DNA from: Candidatus Babelota bacterium
GTDB taxonomy: Bacteria > Babelota > Babeliae > Babelales > Vermiphilaceae
Reading direction: 5' to 3'
Assembly (NCBI GenBank): GCA_013213985.1
Contig: JABSSP010000008.1
Coordinates: forward strand, 1 to 6,101
Length of the DNA: 6,101 bases
Shown: one piece after another, positions 1-5,738 of the stretch
Position numbering within the stretch: position 1 is the stretch's first letter
Layout of the letters: each line of letters starts with the position of its first letter
The notes under the pieces: model-generated
Database searches by the model: none
Told to the model about the DNA's origin: nothing
The model's input: the letters and a program-made list of their open reading frames with translations, nothing else
Position numbers and translations under genes: made by a program

Positions 1-1353
1 ATAGATACTATTGAAAACAATTTAGGCCGAACTATGATATTTGCTGATGCTGATATCCAATTTTTTGGTCCCGTGGAACCATGTATACGCAGCATGTTAA
101 AAAATAACGATATTGTGATACAACGCGACAATCCTCAAGGAAGGTACTGCACCGGCTTTTTTGCTCACCGATGCAATAAAAAAATGTCTACCTTTTGGAA
201 ACAAATTTATAACTATATGTGCAATGAGCAACTTCGTAAGTCAGATCAAAGCGCCTTCAATGAAATTATGCGTACAACGCAAATCAAATGCGCCTATCTG
301 CCCACTTCTTCTTTTATGGGAGGGGGAACATTAAGCGGAAAAATTTGGAAACCCGGAAATGAACTGGAGATACCCAATGATATTCTTATGTTCCATGCAA
401 ATTACACATCAGGACTTGAAAAGAAAGAAGAACTCTTGAAGTACGTCAAAAATATTAATAACCAAAGAAGCACCATACCACTCCATCCAATTGGAATGTC
501 AAATGCAATGAGAAATGGACTTCGTATATCAAGTTCACCCTACATTACTGGTGACGGGTTTAGAGAATATGCCGACCACATTGTAGATCATCCTTACAAA
601 TCATTTAATGCAAGTACCGTTAAAGCAGGTGATACTATCTTTGTATACATTTCATACCTCAGCATTTTTTTCTCAAAAATTCATCCTAGAATTAAACATC
701 CATATATTCTCCTTACTGGCAATGCAGATAACTCAATTCCAGGAAAATTTGAAAGTTATCTCAATGAGCCGAAGCTTATAGCTTGGTTTGGTAGAAATGC
801 CGTTGGAAATCATCCCAAAATATTTCCACTCCCTATTGGTATAGTCCCTAAATTTTACCCAACACGTGGCAATACAAACTTAATAGAACAAATAAGAGAG
901 AATAATTTTGAGAAAATATACTTGTTGTGTATGAACTTTGCAGTTCATACAAATAAAAAGGAGCGACAACCGATTCAACAACTCTTTAAGGGGAAGGTTT
1001 TTTGTTATTTCGCTGAAAATAAACCTTTTAGTGAATATCTCCAAGACATGGCTAAATCAAAATTTGTTCTTAGCCCTGATGGAAATGGAATAGAATGTCA
1101 TAGAACCTGGGAAGCCCTCATGGTAAATTGCATACCAATAGTTAAATCAGGCCCTCTCGATCATCTATATCAAGATCTTCCAGTGCTCATCATCAATAAT
1201 TGGAATGAAGTAACAGAAGAGTTTTTGAACAAAAAATATGAAGAGTTTCAACAGCGTACGTTTAATTTGGATAAATTATATATGCCGTACTGGATTGATA
1301 AAATTGAAAAAATAAGAGAAAATTTCTGTAAAACTTATCGTATCTATTGGTGA
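1..1353 (+). CDS. Two-domain glycosyltransferase: DXD nucleotide-diphospho-sugar transferase fused to exostosin-like GT (5'-partial)
   Basis: The frame is open from base 1, so the true start lies upstream; the ATG at 34 falls inside a conserved motif and is not a credible start. Residues are counted from the first visible codon. The N-terminal part (about 1-145) resembles the Nucleotid_trans (PF03407, GT77-like) fold: a hydrophobic strand ending in the DXD metal and sugar-nucleotide motif FADAD (D16, D18), a TGFFAH block (51-56), SDQSAFN (81-87) and a late HAN (132-134). After a short linker, residues 175-450 form an exostosin-like (GT47-type) domain containing SSSPYITGDG, FFSKIHP, PIGI and the C-terminal SPDGNGIECHRTWEA block (358-372), which is typical of the nucleotide-sugar-binding half of exostosins. 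This second domain is a paralogue of genes at 2820 and 5739. It has ILLTGN where those copies have ILITHN. The protein probably adds two sugars in succession to one acceptor (inference). Whether it has a signal peptide cannot be seen. Confidence 0.85.
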   Translation: MDTIENNLGRTMIFADADIQFFGPVEPCIRSMLKNNDIVIQRDNPQGRYCTGFFAHRCNKKMSTFWKQIYNYMCNEQLRKSDQSAFNEIMRTTQIKCAYLPTSSFMGGGTLSGKIWKPGNELEIPNDILMFHANYTSGLEKKEELLKYVKNINNQRSTIPLHPIGMSNAMRNGLRISSSPYITGDGFREYADHIVDHPYKSFNASTVKAGDTIFVYISYLSIFFSKIHPRIKHPYILLTGNADNSIPGKFESYLNEPKLIAWFGRNAVGNHPKIFPLPIGIVPKFYPTRGNTNLIEQIRENNFEKIYLLCMNFAVHTNKKERQPIQQLFKGKVFCYFAENKPFSEYLQDMAKSKFVLSPDGNGIECHRTWEALMVNCIPIVKSGPLDHLYQDLPVLIINNWNEVTEEFLNKKYEEFQQRTFNLDKLYMPYWIDKIEKIRENFCKTYRIYW

Positions 1354-1400
1354 CAGATTATTCATAATATGTTAGACATAGAACCATAACTACATATACA

Positions 1401-1410
1401 AAAAAGGAAA
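1401..1410 (+). promoter_or_regulatory. Ribosome binding site of the gene at 1415
   Basis: An A-rich AAAAAGGAAA stretch has its GGA core at 1406-1408, six bases before the ATG at 1415. It sets the pattern seen before most genes of the cluster and supports this start, which opens directly onto a Lys-rich signal peptide. Confidence 0.7.
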
Positions 1411-1414
1411 AAAT

Positions 1415-2209
1415 ATGAAAAAAAAATTACTAATCCTGTTTTTAGTGCTAATCGGTAATAATGTAATACATCCATCTGTTATGGGTAGCAATACAATAGC
1501 GCCTCAATGGTCATTCCAATCTGCAATTAATCTAGATGAGTTAACATTAAAATTAAAAGAATTTGCTCAGCTGTATCAACAGAGACCTATAAAGGATAAT
1601 ATAGGTGGCATGAGATCTATTGGCCAATTTTGGGTCTGGTATATGATAAAAACTATTCAACCAGATCTTATAATAGAAAGTGGAATTTGGAAAGGACAAA
1701 GCACCTGGCTTTTAGAGCAAGCGGCTCCTAACGCAAAAATCATTTCTATTGACCCTAATCTACACCTCAGAAGGTATATTTCTCCCAAAGTTACATATCA
1801 TCAAAAAGATTTTTCAAAAATAGACTTTGGAGATATATCATCTTTAACCACCTGTTGTTTTTTTGATGATCATCAAGATGTATTTTTACGAATTATGCAA
1901 GCGTATGAAAAAGGATTCACACATCTCATTTTTGATGATAATAATCCACGCGAAATTGGGGGACCTGAATCTCTTGAGCTTGGTTGGGTAAATGGAAAAA
2001 TGGAAAAAATTAAACACTTGGTAAAATGTTATCAGATACTTCCCCAACTTATCGGAACCATCGCTAATTTTGGAGGTAAAGATTTTGAAATACAATCTCT
2101 TAACTTGCTAGGTAACGAACCTTACCTAAATATTCATAAAAATGATGCCGAGCTCTATCGAGCAACTACTTACATACGTCTACATCAAACTGAATTAATA
2201 ACTTCATGA
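1415..2209 (+). CDS. Signal-peptide-bearing class I SAM methyltransferase-like protein
   Basis: 264 residues. It starts with a textbook signal peptide: MKKK, then a Leu/Ile/Val core, with possible cleavage near residue 24 (VMG|SN). The body looks like a Rossmann-type SAM-dependent methyltransferase. LIIESGIWKGQST (85-97) fits motif I in the variant E-x-G-x-x-x-G-x-S form found in CmcI-like and related sugar or antibiotic methyltransferases; SIDP (111-114) fits the acidic end of strand 2; and there are two acidic blocks, FFDDHQD (149-155) and IFDDN (172-176). The acidic pairs could bind a metal, as in metal-dependent O-methyltransferases, but this is inference. The clear Shine-Dalgarno site supports the start. 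It follows the gene ending at 1353 by 61 bases and precedes the next by 26. A sugar or glycan O-methyltransferase role is suggested by the surrounding glycosyltransferases. The exact subfamily is not recognised, and a non-methyltransferase activity is possible. Confidence 0.75.
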   Translation: MKKKLLILFLVLIGNNVIHPSVMGSNTIAPQWSFQSAINLDELTLKLKEFAQLYQQRPIKDNIGGMRSIGQFWVWYMIKTIQPDLIIESGIWKGQSTWLLEQAAPNAKIISIDPNLHLRRYISPKVTYHQKDFSKIDFGDISSLTTCCFFDDHQDVFLRIMQAYEKGFTHLIFDDNNPREIGGPESLELGWVNGKMEKIKHLVKCYQILPQLIGTIANFGGKDFEIQSLNLLGNEPYLNIHKNDAELYRATTYIRLHQTELITS

Positions 2210-2221
2210 AATAAGATATTT

Positions 2222-2230
2222 AAAAAGGAT
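2222..2230 (+). promoter_or_regulatory. Ribosome binding site of the gene at 2236
   Basis: AAAAAGGAT lies with its GGA six bases before the ATG at 2236. It sits in the 26-base gap after the preceding stop, so the gene is probably translated from the same message. Confidence 0.65.
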
Positions 2231-2235
2231 AAAAA

Positions 2236-2823
2236 ATGAAAATACAAAAACTTATAATAGTACTAAATGTCTTCTTATCAATGTCGACTTACAACCCTAT
2301 TATGCCAATAATGCAAAACGGATTAAAGCTTGAGAGCTTTGGCGATTCGTCAATATCAAAAGAACTTTATGATTACATTCTTGCTAACCTTCCTAAAGGT
2401 AGCACAATTTTAGAACTCGGTAGTGGTTGGGCAACCGATCAGTTAGCCAAGTATTATACCCTTTATTCAATTGAACATGATAAAAAATGGATCAATACGT
2501 ATGCCTCAAATTATATTTATGCACCGCTGAAAAATGGATGGTACGACACAAGTTGCATCGAAGAAAATTTACCAAAACAATATGATCTTATACTTGTTGA
2601 TGGTCCAGTAGGAAGTACCGCAAGAAAAGGATTTTTAGATAATATATTTTTATTCAATACCGATGCAATTATTATTATTGATGACCTTGATCGGCCCAAT
2701 GAATTTGAAATGATACATATACTTGCAGAAATGTTAGATAGAGAAATAGAAATTTATAGTGGCGCTGGAAAAAAGTTTGGCGTATTAACAAAAATAAAAA
2801 ACAAGGATGCGATTAATTTATGA
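2236..2823 (+). CDS. Small class I SAM-dependent methyltransferase with N-terminal hydrophobic leader
   Basis: 195 residues. After a short basic and hydrophobic leader (MKIQKLIIVLNVFLSM), the chain is almost a minimal Rossmann methyltransferase core. Motif I ILELGSG is at 58-64, the acidic residue ending strand 2 at E80 in YSIEHD, DLILVDGP (117-124) is the strand-4 motif, and IIIIDDLDR (145-153) follows. These residues are what class I SAM methyltransferases use to bind the cofactor. The core differs clearly from the methyltransferases encoded at 1415 and 3806 in motif I and length, so this is not a tandem duplicate. The last four bases (ATGA) overlap the start of the next gene, implying translational coupling. 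The substrate cannot be read from the sequence; a glycan made by the neighbouring glycosyltransferases is a reasonable guess. The leader is a weaker signal peptide than its neighbours' and has no obvious cleavage site. Confidence 0.8.
   Translation: MKIQKLIIVLNVFLSMSTYNPIMPIMQNGLKLESFGDSSISKELYDYILANLPKGSTILELGSGWATDQLAKYYTLYSIEHDKKWINTYASNYIYAPLKNGWYDTSCIEENLPKQYDLILVDGPVGSTARKGFLDNIFLFNTDAIIIIDDLDRPNEFEMIHILAEMLDREIEIYSGAGKKFGVLTKIKNKDAINL
2803..2807 (+). promoter_or_regulatory. Distant Shine-Dalgarno for the gene at 2820
   Basis: AAGGA lies inside the end of the preceding gene, 12 bases before the overlapping ATG at 2820. That is longer than the five to eight bases typical of this cluster, so initiation may rely on termination-reinitiation at the ATGA overlap. 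Confidence 0.4.
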
Positions 2824-3809
2824 AATTACACAAGTATAAACCAATCACTTTATTTATTTCATTCTTGTTGTTAGTCTGGCAAACCACTAATACTGAGGTC
2901 GTCAATCTTCACTCGGTGTGGACCACAGATAAAATGAGGAAGGGATCACGCAGATCAAGCTCACCCTATATTACTGGAGATGGATTTAGAGAATATGCCG
3001 ATCACATTATAGACTACCCTTTCAATTTTTTTAATCCTTCTGTAGTCAAAAATGGAGATACCATATTTGTGTATCCTTTTTATCTCGAACTATTTTTTTC
3101 AAAAATTCATCCACAAATCCAAGAACCATATATTTTAATCACTCACAACGGGGTCCACTCCATTCCCGTATATCATTACCCAGATGACAAAAATATCGGT
3201 TCTGGGAATTACAGTTCCTATCTTGATGATGACAAATTAATTGCGTGGTTTGGTAAAAATATCTTAATGCACCATCAAAAATTATTCCCTATACCTATTG
3301 GTATACCAAATGCTTATTTTTCTGATTTAGGAAATACACATACAATAGAAAAAATTAAAAAAAAACCCTTTAAAAAACTGCATCTACTGTATCTCAACTT
3401 TGCCGTCCAGACTAATAGAGGTGAACGACAACCAGTTAGAAAAATTTTCAAAGATAAGCCGTTCTGCTATGTATCTCAAAAAAAACCTTTTATAGATTAT
3501 CTTCAAGATATGGCTGAATCTAAATTTGTTTTAAGCCCAGATGGATATGGAATTGAATGCCATAGAACGTGGGAAGCAATGTTAGTTGGATCTATTCCAA
3601 TTATAAAATCAGGCCCCCTCAACCATTTATATGACAATTTACCTGTGCTTATTGTCGATGATTGGAACATCATCACTGAAAAATTTTTAAACACTAAATA
3701 CGAAGAATTTCAACGACGAACATTTAATCTTGAAAAACTTTATATACCTTATTGGATTAATACAATTGGACAAGTAAAGAATCTACATAAAAAAGGAATT
3801 AAAAAATGA
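2820..3809 (+). CDS. Exostosin-like (GT47-type) glycosyltransferase with signal peptide
   Basis: 329 residues. It begins with a basic and hydrophobic signal peptide (core about residues 9-20, possible cleavage after TNT near 25). The remainder, from about residue 45, is the same exostosin-like domain as the C-terminal half of the gene ending at 1353 and the start of the gene at 5739. Shared landmarks are SSSPYITGDGFREYADHI (46-63), FFSKIHPQI, PYILITHN (ending at N110), PIPIGI, NFAVQTN, and the C-terminal SPDGYGIECHRTWEA (239-253), the block expected to contact the nucleotide-sugar donor in GT47-like enzymes. Relative to the copy in the first gene it has about 12 extra residues near 118-129, between SIP and SYL. 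It overlaps both neighbours by ATGA. The donor sugar and acceptor are unknown. Confidence is high for a glycosyltransferase fold and moderate for activity outside the cytosol, which the leader implies. Confidence 0.85.
   Translation: MKLHKYKPITLFISFLLLVWQTTNTEVVNLHSVWTTDKMRKGSRRSSSPYITGDGFREYADHIIDYPFNFFNPSVVKNGDTIFVYPFYLELFFSKIHPQIQEPYILITHNGVHSIPVYHYPDDKNIGSGNYSSYLDDDKLIAWFGKNILMHHQKLFPIPIGIPNAYFSDLGNTHTIEKIKKKPFKKLHLLYLNFAVQTNRGERQPVRKIFKDKPFCYVSQKKPFIDYLQDMAESKFVLSPDGYGIECHRTWEAMLVGSIPIIKSGPLNHLYDNLPVLIVDDWNIITEKFLNTKYEEFQRRTFNLEKLYIPYWINTIGQVKNLHKKGIKK
3789..3797 (+). promoter_or_regulatory. Ribosome binding site of the gene at 3806
   Basis: AAAAAAGGA ends eight bases before the ATG at 3806. 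It lies inside the preceding coding region, where it encodes part of the Lys-rich tail, so this overlapping gene has its own strong initiation site as well as an ATGA overlap. Confidence 0.65.
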
Positions 3810-4819
3810 AGCAAATCAAAAAAATTATTATCGCCCTTCTCAGTTTCACCACCGTAACTCATACACAACCAACCTTTAAAAAAGCATGGCAAAATATGCA
3901 AAGGGTTTATTCTAAATTAGAGTCTAAATTTTCTGACTATGTAAAGCATGATAAAGAAAAATTTCATACAAGCTCTTGGATTAAAAGAATGGCAGGAATA
4001 CGCAAAACCATTAAAGGTCCCTGTAACCAGCATTTTTTAAATACAAAAGACATACGTAGCACGATGATACGCGGTTCGTATGAAGATTATCAACGCATCG
4101 AAGAATGTTATCTTACCTACTGTACATCACCAGCAATGAGAAAATTGATTGAGATATTTAAAAAAAAAAATCGTGAAGCAGATTGGATACCAGGCCAACG
4201 TTCAACTCTGTATAACTGTTCTGTAAATTCTCTTGGCCATTTATATTATGCAATTAGAGCTTTAGAAAAAAATGATGAACCCAATGTAATCGTAGAATTT
4301 GGCGGTGGATATGGCAATCTAGCACGAATATTCAAAATGTTCGTTCCAAAATCAACTATTATTATCATTGACTTGCCAGAGTTACTATCCATACAACATC
4401 TTTTTCTATCATATATGATGCCTGATACTGAAATTGTAGTTCATGAAGAATCCACGCATACATTCAAAAAGGGATGCATACATTTGATTCCTATATATGT
4501 AATTCAGGAAAGTACCATTAACGCTGACCTGTTTATATCAAATTTTGCCATCACAGAATCCCCGTACTCAGTGCAAGATTTAGTTATTGAAAAACAATTT
4601 TTTGATGCATCTACATGTTACTTAACAGGACAACTCAATGGATGGAAAGATGGTGGATGTGCATGGATTCCTGATCACGAACACCTTATAAATAACACAA
4701 AAAAATTATATCGATACACTGACTGTACGCCCTACCACATTTTCCGACCTGATTTACTTAATTTTGAACTTATTGCCCATATACAAAAAAATAAGCTATG
4801 CCTTGGAAAAAAATTATGA
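3806..4819 (+). CDS. Putative sugar O-methyltransferase (NanM-like) with signal peptide
   Basis: 337 residues. A short signal peptide (MKQIKK then IIIALLSFTTV) has a plausible cleavage site near residue 20 (THT|QP). An N-terminal helical region of about 130 residues follows, then a class I SAM-binding core: VEFGGGYGNLAR (163-174) is motif I, IIIIDLPE (185-192) is the strand-2 acidic motif, and DLFISNFAITE (241-251) is the strand-4 region. The combination EFGGGYG with DLPE, plus the long N-terminal domain, matches what I know of the 'putative sugar O-methyltransferase' (NanM-type, TIGR04371) family, which is found in polysaccharide clusters. Nine cysteines are present, which could form disulphides if the protein is exported. 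An 11-A run at 4160-4170 is a possible slippage site. The gene overlaps both neighbours by ATGA. The family call rests on motif recognition only. Confidence 0.8.
   Translation: MKQIKKIIIALLSFTTVTHTQPTFKKAWQNMQRVYSKLESKFSDYVKHDKEKFHTSSWIKRMAGIRKTIKGPCNQHFLNTKDIRSTMIRGSYEDYQRIEECYLTYCTSPAMRKLIEIFKKKNREADWIPGQRSTLYNCSVNSLGHLYYAIRALEKNDEPNVIVEFGGGYGNLARIFKMFVPKSTIIIIDLPELLSIQHLFLSYMMPDTEIVVHEESTHTFKKGCIHLIPIYVIQESTINADLFISNFAITESPYSVQDLVIEKQFFDASTCYLTGQLNGWKDGGCAWIPDHEHLINNTKKLYRYTDCTPYHIFRPDLLNFELIAHIQKNKLCLGKKL
4805..4810 (+). promoter_or_regulatory. GGA-type ribosome binding site favouring the 4816 start
   Basis: GGAAAA lies shortly upstream of the ATG at 4816 and within the reading frame that opens at 4798. 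The in-frame ATG at 4798 has no such site, so this element and the ATGA overlap favour the downstream start. Confidence 0.5.
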
Positions 4820-5712
4820 ACTTCTACAAAATAAATATCTATAAACATATTTCTACAAGACTAATCTATATCTTTTTCTTTATTTTTTTTATAACCACTC
4901 AGTGTAGAACTACATCAAATGAATTGAATGTTCCTTTTGCGGTAGGTATGCAAAACAATCAAAAATATCATCACAACATAGCATTACAACATGCGGCATG
5001 GAAAAGAGTACACGAATTATACAACAACTATATTAATAATTTAGAACGCAAAACAGAGCCCCGAATTCCTAAAAAGATTCATCAAATTTGGATAGGACCC
5101 CGTCCATTTCCAAAAAAATGCAAAGTATTCCAAGAAACATGGCTTAAATTACATCCTGATTGGGAGTATAAATTATGGACCAATGAAGACATAGAAAAGT
5201 TTGAACTTACAAACAAAAAACTTTATGACCAATCAACTAATTGGGGACAAAAATCCGATATTGCACGATATGAAATTTTATATCGGATAGGTGGATTATA
5301 TATCGATACTGATTTTGAATGTCTATGCCCCTTCGATATTTTGCATGAAAGCTGTGATTTTTACACAGGAATAGCATATGATAACCCTCCTAAATTCACA
5401 TTGTTTAATGGCTTAATCGGAAGCATACCAGGCCATCCAATACTCAAAGAGTGCATTGACAGTATGACTTTAGATATCGCAAAAGATCGAAGTATGGGAT
5501 ACTACATCATGGAAACTACAGGTCCTTACTATTTTACTCGTTGCTTTTTAAAAAAGGCGTTTAATAATGGTGGATGTATAGCATTTCCAGTTAATTATTT
5601 CTACCCATGGCCTAACAATTTTCTATCTGAAAACGCTAGGGAACAAATATTAAAATGGGTTAATTCTGAAACATTTGCTATCCATCATTGGCATGTTTCA
5701 TGGGCGCGTTAA
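4816..5712 (+). CDS. GT32 / OCH1-like DXD glycosyltransferase with N-terminal signal anchor
   Basis: 298 residues from the start chosen at 4816; a start at 4798 would add six residues (MPWKKI). The chosen ATG overlaps the previous stop as ATGA, like the two junctions before it, and follows a GGA site. A basic N-terminus leads into a strongly hydrophobic segment (about 15-29, rich in Phe and Ile). This looks more like a membrane anchor than a cleaved signal, giving a type II topology like fungal Och1. The catalytic domain belongs to the Gly_transf_sug (PF04488, GT32) family: IPKKIHQIWIG (84-94), then SDIARYEILYRIGG (147-160) leading to LYIDTD (161-166), whose D164/D166 form the DXD that binds the metal and sugar nucleotide. 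A terminal HHWHVSW block (290-296) is also typical. Family members transfer hexoses such as mannose or galactose; the donor here is unknown. Confidence 0.9.
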   Translation: MNFYKINIYKHISTRLIYIFFFIFFITTQCRTTSNELNVPFAVGMQNNQKYHHNIALQHAAWKRVHELYNNYINNLERKTEPRIPKKIHQIWIGPRPFPKKCKVFQETWLKLHPDWEYKLWTNEDIEKFELTNKKLYDQSTNWGQKSDIARYEILYRIGGLYIDTDFECLCPFDILHESCDFYTGIAYDNPPKFTLFNGLIGSIPGHPILKECIDSMTLDIAKDRSMGYYIMETTGPYYFTRCFLKKAFNNGGCIAFPVNYFYPWPNNFLSENAREQILKWVNSETFAIHHWHVSWAR

Positions 5713-5726
5713 TGTCACTAAACACT

Positions 5727-5735
5727 AAAAGGAAA
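5727..5735 (+). promoter_or_regulatory. Ribosome binding site of the gene at 5739
   Basis: AAAAGGAAA matches the sites before the genes at 1415, 2236 and 3806, with its GGA five bases before the ATG at 5739. It favours that start over the in-frame ATG at 5712, which overlaps the previous stop as TAATG. Confidence 0.6.
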
Positions 5736-5738
5736 TCA

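Noticed and set aside
34..36. ATG at 34 as the start of the first gene
   Set aside because: The frame is open to base 1, and the ATG falls within the hydrophobic strand just before the DAD motif, which needs upstream sequence to form a fold. The gene is simply cut by the window edge.
1354..1414. Possible promoter in the largest intergenic gap (CATAAT at 1363-1368, TTGGTG at 1347-1352)
   Set aside because: The spacing between the two boxes is only about 10 bases and the whole region is AT-rich, so such boxes are expected by chance. No hairpin followed by a T run was seen either.
1886..2095. Minus-strand open frame of 69 codons
   Set aside because: It lies wholly within the methyltransferase-like gene on the + strand, has no recognisable domain or ribosome site, and interrupts a convincing protein.
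2517..2699. Minus-strand open frame of 60 codons
   Set aside because: It is antisense to conserved SAM-binding motifs of the gene at 2236 and is explained by them.
3503..3694. Minus-strand open frame of 63 codons
   Set aside because: It is antisense to the conserved C-terminal block of the exostosin-like gene; a shadow of that gene.
3795..4819. C-terminal Lys pairs (GIKK, GKKL) as eukaryotic dilysine ER-retrieval signals
   Set aside because: The lysines are not at the -3 and -4 positions required for KKXX, and Lys-rich tails are common in AT-rich genomes.
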